Positions 1 through 9,021 are shown, counted from the stretch's first letter. The stretch is 64,000 nucleotides of DNA from Algoriphagus formosus (GCF_002807035.1 NZ_NIUC01000002.1:491477-555476), one strand, 5' to 3'. The notes: generated by a model from the sequence alone, not told the origin. Program-made: numbers and translations.

Positions 1-1011
1 TCCAGAATTCCAGCTTAAGAAGAGTTGACCATACTGAATCATAAATATCCCAGTGATAAAAACCCCAACAAACACGAATATGAAACTAATTCCCCCATCC
101 TCTGAGGCATACGCCGGATTGGTGTAGAAAATCAATCCATACAAGAGGAAAAAAGCAGAAAGCATCAGGTAGGTTCTACTCTTCTTGTGGCGTACGATCA
201 ACTTCCATTCTACATTGGCGAGCTCCCCTGCCAAACCAAATCGCGAAAGAAAACCTATTGATTGCCCTCGTACTTGAGAGTCATTGTCAGAAGAAAGGTC
301 TTCGAGATAGGCATTATCCACATGATAGCGAAAGCATAGCCAATAACTCCCAACAAAAACCAAAGACAGAACTGCCAGTGGTAAAATTGAATTCACGGCC
401 AGGTCGAATATTGGCTGAGTCAATTCACCCAAATTATACCAGCCCAAATAGGTAGAACCTCCACCTAGGACCAAAACCGCCATCACAATGATCAATCCAA
501 GGGTAGAGTCCTCAAAGCGCTGCTTGAACCAGAGCATAAACCAATGCAAAATCCAGCTTGTAAGCACCAAAGAACCTATCCATCCCAAGGCACCCATGCT
601 ACCAAATTCGGGAGCAATGCTTTGAATGCTAAATGGCAAAAAGATCAGTAGTGCAATAATATTGAGCGGAGAAATAAATGAGCGGATCAGCAACAAATGC
701 ATAATCTTCCGCTTGCCGACAGGAAGGTGCAATAGACTTTCCAAATCTACCACCGGTAAATTTTGAATAAAGTACCGGTAAAGAAACTCGGTCAAAAAGA
801 AAAAGATCAGAAAGCTATTTAGAAAAGCGATAGGGTCCTGACCTTCGGCAAAATTCTCAATGATCCTTCCCAAGAAAAGACCTGCAAGCAACAGATAGCT
901 TAAGAGGAGCAGAATAATGAACCCCAAGAAAATATTGGTCATGAGGCTCTTGGCAAAAGCTGTGGACCTGACAGATTTCAGGTATTGCAGCCGAATTAAT
1001 TCAAAAAACAT
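1..1011 (-). CDS. DUF5687 family membrane protein (ABC-2-like permease), partial
   Basis: The reading frame is open from the window edge to an ATG at 1011 (337 codons), so the C-terminus lies outside the window. The protein begins MFFELIRLQYLKSVRS and has several hydrophobic segments (about residues 25-48, 65-83, 105-130, 142-160, 172-190 and 205-225, with more near the truncated end). The N-terminal pattern and length match what I know of DUF5687, a Bacteroidota family of putative ABC-2 type exporter permeases that usually sits beside an ABC ATPase gene. That ATPase would be expected downstream, beyond the left edge. A soluble acidic stretch with a LEDLSSDNDSQ sequence separates the membrane halves. 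The substrate cannot be told. Inner membrane location is inferred from hydrophobicity. Confidence 0.75.
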   Translation of the reverse strand, partial: MFFELIRLQYLKSVRSTAFAKSLMTNIFLGFIILLLLSYLLLAGLFLGRIIENFAEGQDPIAFLNSFLIFFFLTEFLYRYFIQNLPVVDLESLLHLPVGKRKIMHLLLIRSFISPLNIIALLIFLPFSIQSIAPEFGSMGALGWIGSLVLTSWILHWFMLWFKQRFEDSTLGLIIVMAVLVLGGGSTYLGWYNLGELTQPIFDLAVNSILPLAVLSLVFVGSYWLCFRYHVDNAYLEDLSSDNDSQVRGQSIGFLSRFGLAGELANVEWKLIVRHKKSRTYLMLSAFFLLYGLIFYTNPAYASEDGGISFIFVFVGVFITGIFMIQYGQLFLSWNSG

Positions 1012-1103
1012 AGGCAGTCAGATAAAGGGCTTTTGTTTATTTTGCTTGAAATTAAGGATTAAGCTTACATTTGATCGAGTTAAATACCAAAAAAATCGGA
1101 TAA

Positions 1104-1835
1104 ATGCAGGAATTAAACCAAGAGCTAGGATTTTTTGATGCTGTGGAAGCACGGAGGTCGGTGCGGATTTTTGATCAAGAAAGCTCATTTGACCATGACA
1201 AAGTCCAAAAGTGCCTGGAAGCTGCTATCCTTTCCCCCAATAGCTCCAACCTACAGTTATACCAGTTTATTCGAGTACCGGAATCCTCTCCACTTAAGGA
1301 TCCGCTAGCCCAACTTTGCATGCGTCAAAAAGCAGCTACGACTGCACGTGAATTGGTTGTGGTCATTACGCGTAGGGATGTGTGGAAGTCTCGAGCCAAA
1401 GCAAACTATGACTTCATCCTCAACTCCAATCAAAATCAATCAGAGAAAAAGGTCAAGCAGGCGGGAAATTATTATAAAAATCTAATCCCTAAACTTTTTG
1501 GAAAGTACCCTGGCTGGTCACTGATCAAAAAGCTGATCGCTTGGTGGGTGGGAATGCGCAGACCCATGGTTCGGGAAGTCGGAGAAACCGAGGTACGGAT
1601 TTCCGTTCACAAAAGCGCCGCTTTGGCGGCCATGACCTTTATGCTTGGAATGAAGGCTGTGGGCTATGACACTTGTCCCATGGAGGGTTTTGATTCCAAA
1701 CGGGTTAAAAAGTTACTTGACTTACCAACGGGCTCCGAAATCTGCATGATTATCGGCTGTGGCCAAGGACTCCCAGAAGGGATTTATGGACCTAGATTTC
1801 GAGTGCCCAGCTCAGAGCTAATATTGAAGAAGTAG
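1104..1835 (+). CDS. Nitroreductase family protein
   Basis: A 243-residue protein of the FMN-dependent nitroreductase fold, which reduces nitro compounds, quinones or similar acceptors with NAD(P)H. Residues 12-22 (FFDAVEARRSV) carry the usual ARRSVR phosphate-binding start of the family. Residues around 45-50 (SPNSSN) match the second FMN-contact motif. The C-terminal part has GYDTCPMEGFD and IGCGQGLPEG, typical of the dinucleotide-binding lobe. Residues 115-155 form a basic, aromatic-rich insertion. It is monocistronic: the gene upstream is divergent, and adenosine kinase downstream is convergent across a hairpin repeat. The start at 1104 places the FFDAV motif at the usual distance from the N-terminus. 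The physiological substrate is unknown. Confidence 0.85.
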   Translation: MQELNQELGFFDAVEARRSVRIFDQESSFDHDKVQKCLEAAILSPNSSNLQLYQFIRVPESSPLKDPLAQLCMRQKAATTARELVVVITRRDVWKSRAKANYDFILNSNQNQSEKKVKQAGNYYKNLIPKLFGKYPGWSLIKKLIAWWVGMRRPMVREVGETEVRISVHKSAALAAMTFMLGMKAVGYDTCPMEGFDSKRVKKLLDLPTGSEICMIIGCGQGLPEGIYGPRFRVPSSELILKK

Positions 1836-2124
1836 GAATAAAGTCTTCTCTGCATCATTAATGAAAGCTAGAGAAACATTCATATTTCTAAAAAAGGATA
1901 AAAGGAAGCACGTCTTTGCGAGGTGAGGAACGAGCCGAAGCAATCTCTTATTTAATAAGATGGCCGATCCTTGCAATGAATTTAGATCGTCACAGCAAGG
2001 CTTAATAATTGGGAGAATGCACAAAACGGGATGACAGTTTTGATAAAGCAATTCTAAAATGTGTCAGTCCGAGCAGAGTCGAGGACCCTTCGACTCCACT
2101 TGAACTGACAAAGTTTAGTCTTGA
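1836..2124. other. Intergenic region with two dispersed-repeat hairpins
   Basis: No convincing gene. Positions 1911-1947 carry a CGTCTTTGCGAGG...GAAGCAATC element; a related sequence occurs in opposite orientation at 24633-24660. Positions 2062-2110 form a nested hairpin: outer arms TGTCAGT/ACTGACA (2062-2068 and 2104-2110), inner arms GAGTCGA/TCGACTC (2076-2082 and 2090-2096). A related sequence lies at 55383-55408. The hairpin sits between convergent genes and may stop both transcripts, but there is no clear uridine tract. A 77-codon minus-strand frame here overlaps both repeats and has no protein-like character. Confidence 0.55.
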
Positions 2125-3120
2125 TTAAGGGTTCAACTTTCCTAAAATATCCTTTGCCTGATGCCACTGAAGTCTTGGCCCGAATTGGCTGACGATCTGA
2201 GAACTCGCCATCGATGCCAGCTTTCCGCTTGATGCATAGCTGTGACCATTCGTGATCCCATACAAAAAGGCCCCTGCAAACATATCTCCTGCTCCGTTGC
2301 TATCAATCGCCGTGGTTTTATAAGGCTCAATATCAATAAAGGTATCGCCATCGAAAATCATCGCTCCATTTTTACCCTGTGTAATCACAAAGTGCTTCGC
2401 AGCTTTCTTCATCTCTTCACGGGCTTCCAATAGATTGTCCTTGCCAGTGTAAAGCATGGCTTCTTCCTCATTTGCAAAAAGCAAATCCACACTTGGGCCG
2501 ATTACATCGTCAAAGTTTTCCTTAAAATATTTGACCATTGCAGGGTCAGAGAAGGTCAAGGCAACCTTGGTTCCGGCTTCCTCTGCTACTTTTTTGGCAT
2601 GTAGCATGGCTTCTTTTCCATTCGGAGAAGTCACTAGATATCCTTCTATGAAAAGATACTTGGAGTCTTTAATCGCCGAGTCATGAATATCCTTGACAGA
2701 AAAGTTCTGGGTGATTCCCAAGAAGGTATTCATCGTACGCTCGGAGTCTTCGGTTACCATCACCAGACATTTTCCGGTGACCCCATTTTCCAATCGCTCT
2801 GGCACCAAGGCAACATCCACTCCCGAATCAATCAGGTCTTTCAGGTAAAAATGTCCCAATTCATCATCCGCAACTCGAAAGCAGTAAAAAGACTTCCCTC
2901 CAAATTGACTTACTGCCACAATGGTGTTGGCGGCTGACCCACCAGCCTGTTTCTTAGCTTCGGCAGTATTGATTACTCCCATCAGTGAGTTTTGTCGCTC
3001 TTCATCAACTAGCGTCATTAAGCCTTTTTCTACTCCATTGTCCGCAAAAAACTGGTCAGTGACTTTGAACTCGATATCTACCAAGGCATTTCCTATGCCT
3101 GTTACGTCGTATTTTTTCAT
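2125..3120 (-). CDS. Adenosine kinase / PfkB-family sugar kinase
   Basis: A 331-residue ribokinase-fold kinase. The first signature, GGSAANT, is at residues 60-66. The C-terminal signature DSNGAGDMFAGAF contains the anion hole and the catalytic base Asp279. The length and the N-terminal VTGIGNALVDIE fit the bacterial adenosine kinase-like branch of the PfkB family, which phosphorylates adenosine to AMP in purine salvage; ribokinase or another sugar kinase specificity cannot be excluded from sequence alone. It is a cytoplasmic enzyme and stands alone, with 353 bp of non-coding DNA upstream. The ATG at 3120 directly precedes the first beta strand, so I kept it. Confidence 0.8.
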   Translation of the reverse strand: MKKYDVTGIGNALVDIEFKVTDQFFADNGVEKGLMTLVDEERQNSLMGVINTAEAKKQAGGSAANTIVAVSQFGGKSFYCFRVADDELGHFYLKDLIDSGVDVALVPERLENGVTGKCLVMVTEDSERTMNTFLGITQNFSVKDIHDSAIKDSKYLFIEGYLVTSPNGKEAMLHAKKVAEEAGTKVALTFSDPAMVKYFKENFDDVIGPSVDLLFANEEEAMLYTGKDNLLEAREEMKKAAKHFVITQGKNGAMIFDGDTFIDIEPYKTTAIDSNGAGDMFAGAFLYGITNGHSYASSGKLASMASSQIVSQFGPRLQWHQAKDILGKLNP

Positions 3121-3473
3121 TTTTAAATGGTTGGAAAGTTGTAATGTTATAAGGTTGGGTCGAAGGTTGGATTACTTCATTATTTGAAATTCGATGTTCG
3201 AAAATTCATATGATTATATTTTTTTTAAAGGCCATAACCTGTCCCGTACCTTAGGTCGGGATGGAATCTCGCATGTTTTACAATTATTCCAGTGTGTGTC
3301 TACTACGACATGCTCGATTTCATTCCATCGATTTCAAATGGAAAACTAGAATGGGGTTCGAGAAAGCCTCGTATTTCATCAATTGTATTTCGTCAATCGT
3401 ATTTTAAGTAAGATAAAGCTTCTACTCTGCTCAGCCTGACATCGGACATCCGACATCTGGCATCGGACATTTT
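3121..3473. other. Intergenic region with small hairpins and short repeats
   Basis: No gene seen. Positions 3129-3160 contain a GGTTGGAAAGTTGTAA sequence that recurs in the inverted repeat at 12916-12977. Positions 3240-3260 hold a hairpin built on TCCCG...CGGGA around ACC/GGT. Positions 3436-3470 contain tandem variants of a CATCGGACATC unit next to a T-run just beyond the 3' end of the GNAT-like gene, where they could act as its terminator. Confidence 0.5.
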
Positions 3474-4637
3474 TTAATCAAATATCGGGTGTCTTTCAAA
3501 GGGCTTTTCCCGATCAAACAAATACCGATACGTATGATGTGTTTTGTATATCTCTGCTAGCAACTGCTCACAAACGCGCATCATCTTTGGGTTGAAATCC
3601 CCAATCCAGTTCATCTCGATGGTTTTGTATGGAAATTTGGGACTGTTACTCATTTTATCATAGCTGATAATCATGGCACTTTCTACGCCCTTGCTTTGAT
3701 GCTCGGGCACCACCCCAAATACCAAACCGAGCATTTTATTGGGTGGGGAAAAGGTCTTGTACCAAAGAAACTTCAGCTTTCCGATCAAATCCATTTTCCC
3801 ATTGACATGCTTGAAAATCTGATTGATCTCCGGTATTTGAATGAAGAATCCTACTGGCTCGCCTTTGTAAAATGCGAAGTAAATCAAACGAGGATCGATG
3901 ATGGGTTTCATTTTCCCAAACATCAACTTGGCTTCCTTAAGCGCAATGGACTTCCCCATGTGACGCGCCCAAGCTTTATTGTAAACCGTCATAAAATATT
4001 CCGGCGCCTTCTCCTGAAGCTCTTTTCCCTTGATATATCGGAAAGAATAATCAGGATTATCGATCACTGCATTGGCACGCTTGATCATTTTTGCATCAAA
4101 TCCCACATCCTGAACCGGTCGCATGTAGGTAAACTGCTTGAAATACAGTTTGAACCCATAGTCTTCGAAAAACTTCTGATAGTAAGGAAAATTCCAAGGC
4201 ATATTATAATTCGGCTCGGAAAATCCATCCACGAGTAGTCCCCACCATTTGTCCCGCTCTCCAAAGTTTATTGGCCCATCCATAGCTTCCATCCCTTCGC
4301 TTTGCAGCCAATCTTTTGCTATATCAAAAAGCATAAAAGCCGCCTCCTGATTATCGATGCACTCAAAGAAACCCACTCCGCCAGTCGGTTGCTTTTCTTT
4401 CATCTTTGGATTGATAAAGGCCGCAATTCGACCGATTGTCTGCCCTTTTTCATCCTGAAGCAGCCAACGCTTCGCTTTGGCGCCATTTCGAAAAAGCTTA
4501 TTCGTCTCAGAATGAAAAAGTCCTTCGATATCTTTATCAAGGGGACGGATCCAGTTTTTCTCGTTTTTGTAAAGCCTAACAGCCATCTCGATAAACTCTC
4601 TCTGATGGGCAGGTGTGGTGACTTCTACTAGCTTCAT
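3474..4637 (-). CDS. GNAT-like acyltransferase, function unknown
   Basis: A 387-residue cytoplasmic protein. The N-terminal half (residues 1-130) looks like a GNAT fold: a LYKNEKNWIRPLD segment, then GRIAAFINPK, then GGVGFFECIDN, the usual order of helix and central strands. The C-terminal half contains FYKGEPVGFFIQIPEIN and LGLVFGVVPEHQSKGV, the latter resembling the acetyl-CoA pyrophosphate loop of N-acetyltransferases (VxPxxQxKG). It resembles the uncharacterised N-acetyltransferase-like proteins common in Bacteroidota. The substrate is not known. It is monocistronic, with the ATG at 4637 chosen because the first strand begins immediately after it. The family call is from motif reading only. 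Confidence 0.65.
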   Translation of the reverse strand: MKLVEVTTPAHQREFIEMAVRLYKNEKNWIRPLDKDIEGLFHSETNKLFRNGAKAKRWLLQDEKGQTIGRIAAFINPKMKEKQPTGGVGFFECIDNQEAAFMLFDIAKDWLQSEGMEAMDGPINFGERDKWWGLLVDGFSEPNYNMPWNFPYYQKFFEDYGFKLYFKQFTYMRPVQDVGFDAKMIKRANAVIDNPDYSFRYIKGKELQEKAPEYFMTVYNKAWARHMGKSIALKEAKLMFGKMKPIIDPRLIYFAFYKGEPVGFFIQIPEINQIFKHVNGKMDLIGKLKFLWYKTFSPPNKMLGLVFGVVPEHQSKGVESAMIISYDKMSNSPKFPYKTIEMNWIGDFNPKMMRVCEQLLAEIYKTHHTYRYLFDREKPFERHPIFD

Positions 4638-4752
4638 TCGGGTGATTTTAGATCGGCTAAATTAGGGAAAGGCAGTCAAAGGGCAAAAAGTATCTGGGAG
4701 GCGAAATTTATGTTGCCTCTGAGTAGAAGCATTTGGAAAATTAGGAATTACC

Positions 4753-6069
4753 TTATCTAAAAATACCAAACTGAGACCAGTAGACCTGACTATTCATCCT
4801 TGAAGTTTGATCCATAATAGTTGAATTAAAGGAGTTCCCGATACTATTCTGAGGAAGCGATCGTCCTACTCTGCTGTTTAAAACCCCAAAGTCCTTTTCT
4901 TCCAAAAAATCTCCCTCAATGGTATAAAAAGTCCATAACCCCACTTTTTCGGTTCGGATATATTTGCCGGAGCTCATGATTTGATTTGTTCCGGGGTAAT
5001 AATGGTACCAGACACCATTCCTAAAGCCAGATTGAATTCTACCTTCAGCAACTTTATTTCCCGATTCATCAAAAAATACTCGCTTGCCTTTCCCATTTTT
5101 TACCTTATTCCCTGGAAGAAATTGGTCTCCAATTTGAAAATCACTGAGGGTCATGAGCTTACCTCCCTGATAATACTCCTTTTGGACCACCTCCCCATCA
5201 GAATTTAATACCAACCACTCTCCTTCCTTTTCTCCGGCCAAAACAGATCCTCTCCGCACATACTGAGGTACTAAATCTAAGCTCTCAGTCAGGCTCCCAT
5301 TTGCTAATCCGTTCTCAAACTGGCCTTCAAATACTAGGTTTCCATTTTCATCATAGCTCTTCCAAAGCCCATGCTGTTTTCCTGCTAGAAACTCTCCCTG
5401 AATCTTGATAGAATGGTCAGGATAATACAGAATAAACTCTCCATCAAGAGCTCCTGATTGGTATGACCCTTTTTCCAAGAAGGATCCATCTGGATTGAAG
5501 TATGCATAATCTCCATTGAGTTCACCCTCTTGATTCATAAAAAACCACTTGATTTTCCCATCGGGGTAATAGCTCTCCACCAAACCGTCTAAAGAACCAA
5601 GTTTATATGAATAGGTCTTACTGAGTTGGCCTTCAGGAAAAAACTCCTTCCAATCCCCAGTTTTTTCACCATCCTCGAAATAACCCAAAGTTGATATTTC
5701 ACCATTTTCGAAATACACAATATGCTCACCATGCATTTTTCCATCCTGATAATTACTCAAAGTTTTGATTTGTCCATCTTCAAAAAACTCCTTTAACGGA
5801 CCGTTGGGCTCATCATTTTGAAAGGAAACGCTGTATTTGGGTTTAGAGTCAAATTCCGTCAATAGGATGTTCTTGTTGGCGGACTGTAAGCTTGGTTTTG
5901 CATCAGGCTCTGGATTCACTTTTTCATAAACCTTCCACTCACCTTCTTTTCCTTCAGGACCTACCAACCCTGAGCCTAGATAATTGGTAGTTCCAAAATA
6001 ATAATAACCCGTATCAAGATCCTGAATGGGTGATAGGATGCTGAAAATCAGAAAAGTCAGTATTATCAT
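4753..6069 (-). CDS. MORN-repeat (YwqK-type) secreted protein
   Basis: A 438-residue protein with a hydrophobic N-terminus (residues 1-15) that probably acts as a signal sequence. From about residue 90 to 385 it consists of repeats of roughly 21-25 residues with the pattern DGxxxxxxxYxxGxxxGxWxxYxxxG, for example EDGQIKTLSNYQDGKMHGEH and the later NGLANGSLTE copy. These are MORN_2 repeats, the family annotated in databases as YwqK-type antitoxins, although no toxin is nearby. Such repeats make an extended beta-rich scaffold. The C-terminus (about residues 390-438) is unrelated and Ser/Asn-rich. No partner gene is coupled to it. Its role is unknown; a cell-envelope scaffold is a guess. Confidence 0.75.
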   Translation of the reverse strand: MIILTFLIFSILSPIQDLDTGYYYFGTTNYLGSGLVGPEGKEGEWKVYEKVNPEPDAKPSLQSANKNILLTEFDSKPKYSVSFQNDEPNGPLKEFFEDGQIKTLSNYQDGKMHGEHIVYFENGEISTLGYFEDGEKTGDWKEFFPEGQLSKTYSYKLGSLDGLVESYYPDGKIKWFFMNQEGELNGDYAYFNPDGSFLEKGSYQSGALDGEFILYYPDHSIKIQGEFLAGKQHGLWKSYDENGNLVFEGQFENGLANGSLTESLDLVPQYVRRGSVLAGEKEGEWLVLNSDGEVVQKEYYQGGKLMTLSDFQIGDQFLPGNKVKNGKGKRVFFDESGNKVAEGRIQSGFRNGVWYHYYPGTNQIMSSGKYIRTEKVGLWTFYTIEGDFLEEKDFGVLNSRVGRSLPQNSIGNSFNSTIMDQTSRMNSQVYWSQFGIFR

Positions 6070-6218
6070 GATAGAATTTAACTGTTATTTTGGAAAAAAG
6101 GTTGGAGAAAGAAATCGACAAACTAGGATGATTATCATTATCTAGTTAATGGACTGCTTTTCCTCCGGTTGGTATCGGAGCTGGAGACTTTCCTGTGCAG
6201 TGTAGCACACTTTTATAC

Positions 6219-6896
6219 CTATTTCAATTTCCCCAAAACGGCCTCCCGATACCGTAAACCAATAGGAATCATTTCGCTCCCAATTTTCACCTGGTTTCCT
6301 TCTATAAATTCCACTTTGGAAAAATTGATAATAAATGACTTATGCGTCCGGACGAAAAGCTCTGAAGGAAGCTCTGCCTCCAGTCTTTTCATGGTCGATG
6401 TGATAATCAGTACCTGACTCAGCAAATGAACCTTCGCATAATCTCCAAATGCTTCTAAATATAAGATATCATCAAAAGCGGCTCGATAAAGCTTCTTATC
6501 TACCTTTAGCATGATGTGCTCCGGCATTTCTTCAGATGAAGTTTTGAGGCGATTTTTCACCTTTTGGATCGCCTGCAAAAAGCGATCAAAAGCGATGGGC
6601 TTCATCAGGTAATCGACCGCATCCAATTCAAAACCCTCCAAGGCAAATTCAGGATACGCCGTGGTGAATATCACCAAGGGCTTTTCGCGAAGCGATTTAT
6701 AAAAATTGACACCTGAAAGCTTGGGCATATTGATGTCCAAGAGCAATAGATCCACCGACTGCTTCTCAAGCCCCGAAATAGCCTCCAAGGCATCCTTATA
6801 TTCAGCAGTCAGAATCAGGTCCGGATGATCCTCGATAAATTGTCTTAAAATATCTCGGCTTAAAGGTTCATCATCGATTATAGCGCACTTGATCAT
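6219..6896 (-). CDS. LytTR-family response regulator
   Basis: A 225-residue two-component regulator. Residues 1-120 are a receiver domain with the acidic pair D8/D9, phospho-acceptor Asp54 (in LLLLDINMPKLSG), Thr near residue 78 (VIFTTAYPEFA) and Lys near residue 98 (DYLMKPI). Residues 130-225 are a LytTR DNA-binding domain (YLEAFGDYAKVHL, then FVRTHKSFIINFSKVEFI), typical of the AgrA/LytR/AlgR group. The ATG overlaps the end of the kinase gene by 4 bp, so kinase and regulator are translationally coupled. The likely job is to activate transcription in response to the envelope signal sensed by the kinase; the targets cannot be read from the sequence. Confidence 0.92.
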   Translation of the reverse strand: MIKCAIIDDEPLSRDILRQFIEDHPDLILTAEYKDALEAISGLEKQSVDLLLLDINMPKLSGVNFYKSLREKPLVIFTTAYPEFALEGFELDAVDYLMKPIAFDRFLQAIQKVKNRLKTSSEEMPEHIMLKVDKKLYRAAFDDILYLEAFGDYAKVHLLSQVLIITSTMKRLEAELPSELFVRTHKSFIINFSKVEFIEGNQVKIGSEMIPIGLRYREAVLGKLK

Positions 6897-7903
6897 GATA
6901 AAATCAATTTAACGAAAAACTCCTGAGTACTCTTTTCCACCTTTAGTTCATGCGTCCCTGGATAAATCAACTCCAGCCTTCTCTGGACATTTTCTAAGCC
7001 TATCCCTCCATACCTACCCTTTTCCATATCATCTACTTTTCCCAAGTTATTCCTTACCTCAAATATTATTTGATCACTTACGCTTAGTTCGATTTGAACA
7101 AAGCCGGCTTGAGTTTCCCCTTTCATTCCATGCTTGAAGGCATTTTCTACCAAAGGAAAGAAAAGCAAGGGCGCCACTTTGGCAGACGCTAATTCTCCTT
7201 TGACTGAAAAATCAACCCGGGAATGATCATCCAATCGTAGCTTTTGCAATTCTATATAATTCTCAAGCATTTCCACCTCTTTGGAGAGTGGTACTTTTTC
7301 TTCACTTACTTCATAGAGCATGTAGCGAAGTAGATTAGAAAGCTCCAATACCGTCTCTGCTGTCTGCTCACTTTTTCCCAAAGCCTGAGAGTAAATACTA
7401 TTCAGGCTATTAAACAGGAAATGTGGATTGATCTGGGTTTTCAGGGAATTTAGCTCGAGGGAAAGATTCTCTTTTTCTACCTCCTGAAGCTTATACCATG
7501 ACTTGGAAAGCTTGATCAAGGTGGTCAAAACCAGATAGATGATAAATATGAAAATCAAAATCTGCCACTCTGTAAATGAGACCATGTAATAATCTGAATC
7601 CATCAAGGGGAAAAGCACCTCGAAGGTCAGTTCATGTATCCCATAGCTTGCCAAAAGAAGCAAAGGAATACTGGCAAAGTAGAGCAGGTACTTTTCCCTT
7701 TCAAGGAATCGTGGAATCAAGACCCTCAAATTCACGTAGACCAAAAACACCAAAGGAACGTGAAACAGCAGCGAGTAGAAAAAGTCGATAAACTTGAAGA
7801 GGCTGGCTATGGAAAAATAGCTCCCGATGGCGTAAATGGATAGGACCCAAAAAGCTCCATGCTGAATCCATTTCTTTCCTAAAATTGTTCGAATACCCTT
7901 CAT
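6893..7903 (-). CDS. LytS-type sensor histidine kinase
   Basis: A 336-residue membrane kinase. Four hydrophobic segments lie at about residues 15-35, 42-62, 72-92 and 108-130, followed by a short coiled coil (residues 132-155). The phosphoacceptor motif NPHFLFNSLNSI has His161, characteristic of the His_kinase (PF06580) family. ATP-binding features include VENAFKHGM (N box) near residue 258 and GIGLENVQRRL near residue 300. The protein has no periplasmic sensor domain, so the signal may come through the membrane segments or through the coupled lipoprotein. Its start overlaps the upstream lipoprotein stop by 4 bp, and its stop overlaps the regulator start by 4 bp, forming one three-gene operon. 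Confidence 0.92.
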   Translation of the reverse strand: MKGIRTILGKKWIQHGAFWVLSIYAIGSYFSIASLFKFIDFFYSLLFHVPLVFLVYVNLRVLIPRFLEREKYLLYFASIPLLLLASYGIHELTFEVLFPLMDSDYYMVSFTEWQILIFIFIIYLVLTTLIKLSKSWYKLQEVEKENLSLELNSLKTQINPHFLFNSLNSIYSQALGKSEQTAETVLELSNLLRYMLYEVSEEKVPLSKEVEMLENYIELQKLRLDDHSRVDFSVKGELASAKVAPLLFFPLVENAFKHGMKGETQAGFVQIELSVSDQIIFEVRNNLGKVDDMEKGRYGGIGLENVQRRLELIYPGTHELKVEKSTQEFFVKLILS

Positions 7904-8802
7904 GAATCTATCCTTTCGTAAATATCCGCATCCTCAAATACCGTCTCATCTTCCGAATAGCGCTCGAGAAACTTCTGAATCTCTCTGGGCTGGGCCGTGA
8001 TCAATACGGTACCATCTACATTTTCATGTCTGAGTCGGATAAGATTGCTTTCAAAAAGACGGTTAAGCTTTTCCAAATCGAAGGGAGTTAGCACCAGTTT
8101 TTGTCCATTTAGACGAAGCTTCAAAAAGGTATGAACTGGTAAGACATTGGATCCAAATCCATCATCAGAATATTCGGCAAGTGGAAAAATATCCAAGAAA
8201 TAATCTTTCCCAATTTTCGCCACATGACCGATGTATTCGATCAATTTTCCATTGTCCATCACAGTGACTCGGTAGCTTTCCTTAAAATTAGAGTAAGCTG
8301 TACCTTTGACGCTATTGGATCGCTTGCTGACCTTGGAAACGGCTTCTACGGTATTTCCCAAAGCAGCGAAGGTTTTTCCCAAAGCGTCTACTACTTCTCC
8401 CATCTCTGAAAAAGATTTATCTGGATCGGTGACTGTCTTTTTGGCAATCTCTTGATAATACATTCGAATACTATCCTGATTGTAAATCATTTTGCCATTT
8501 ACTTTTATGCCATCTGACGCATTATAGCGGATGGTCATATCACCAATAGCGACTGAATCGGTATACTTTTCTTGAGGTCCATCCGTAGATGAGTCTGCAG
8601 AACTGACCACCACATCCTCCTCTTCTGACAGGCTAGTAAATTCAATATAATCCCCATCTTCCTCTGGCAACTGCCATCGTCCGACTAGCTCGGGGATAAA
8701 AACTAGTGTCTCCTCCGTGTAAATTGGAAAAAGGGAATAGACACAGGAATTGAGTAAAACTAGGAGTCCTCCTACAGCTAAATAAGCTCTGAATCTTTTC
8801 AT
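7900..8802 (-). CDS. Lipoprotein of unknown function, first gene of a two-component operon
   Basis: A 300-residue protein with a lipoprotein signal peptide: basic MKRFR start, hydrophobic core and the lipobox LLNSC with Cys20. The mature part is acidic, with residues 60-75 rich in Asp, Glu and Ser. It shows no motif I recognise; alternating hydrophobic stretches such as MTIRYNASDGIKVNG and KLVLTPFDLEKLNRLF suggest a beta-rich fold. It is translated just ahead of the kinase with a 4-bp overlap, which suggests it works with the kinase, for instance as an envelope sensor. An 8-bp inverted repeat (TTTGAGTT/AACTCAAA, 8812-8819 and 8827-8834) lies immediately upstream of the start codon and could affect translation or bind a regulator. 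Confidence 0.8.
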   Translation of the reverse strand: MKRFRAYLAVGGLLVLLNSCVYSLFPIYTEETLVFIPELVGRWQLPEEDGDYIEFTSLSEEEDVVVSSADSSTDGPQEKYTDSVAIGDMTIRYNASDGIKVNGKMIYNQDSIRMYYQEIAKKTVTDPDKSFSEMGEVVDALGKTFAALGNTVEAVSKVSKRSNSVKGTAYSNFKESYRVTVMDNGKLIEYIGHVAKIGKDYFLDIFPLAEYSDDGFGSNVLPVHTFLKLRLNGQKLVLTPFDLEKLNRLFESNLIRLRHENVDGTVLITAQPREIQKFLERYSEDETVFEDADIYERIDS

Positions 8803-8811
8803 GATAAATCG

Positions 8812-8834
8812 TTTGAGTTGGTTATGAACTCAAA
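8812..8834 (-). promoter_or_regulatory. Inverted repeat in the leader of the lipoprotein/kinase operon
   Basis: TTTGAGTT and AACTCAAA (8 bp, perfect) are separated by 7 nt and end 10 bp upstream of the lipoprotein start at 8802. The position suits a regulator site or a leader hairpin near the ribosome-binding region. Autoregulation by the LytTR protein is possible, but no LytTR consensus is evident. Confidence 0.35.
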
Positions 8835-8946
8835 TTGCCACAAAGCATGAAGATCCTAAAAAAATATCGATGAACTCATGAAAACCCCAGACAAACGCAA
8901 AAATATCTGCCTTTTGGCTGGATAGAAAGATTCAGCGCTATACTGC

Positions 8947-9001
8947 TTCTCCTCAGATTTTGATCGGACTGGACTTAGAAAATCTGCTTTCGGAAAAGCA
9001 G
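8947..9001. repeat. REP-type repeat unit, left copy of a 55-bp direct repeat
   Basis: Positions 8947-9001 match 9807-9861 in 54 of 55 positions (A/C at 8955/9815) at an offset of 860 bp. The unit ends in a hairpin, CTGCTTT-CGGA-AAAGCAG (8984-9001). The two copies flank the RAYT gene, as expected for REP elements and their transposase. Confidence 0.85.
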
Positions 9002-9021
9002 CACAACCCAATTTTAGTTAT

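Noticed and set aside
258..455. 65-codon plus-strand frame inside the DUF5687 gene
   Set aside because: It is antisense to a clear membrane protein frame that is open to the window edge.
1818..2051. 77-codon minus-strand open frame
   Set aside because: It runs through two dispersed repeats, overlaps the end of the nitroreductase gene, and its translation lacks any protein-like pattern.
4753..6069. Antitoxin of a toxin-antitoxin pair (YwqK label)
   Set aside because: No toxin gene is adjacent; the label comes from family naming of MORN repeats only.
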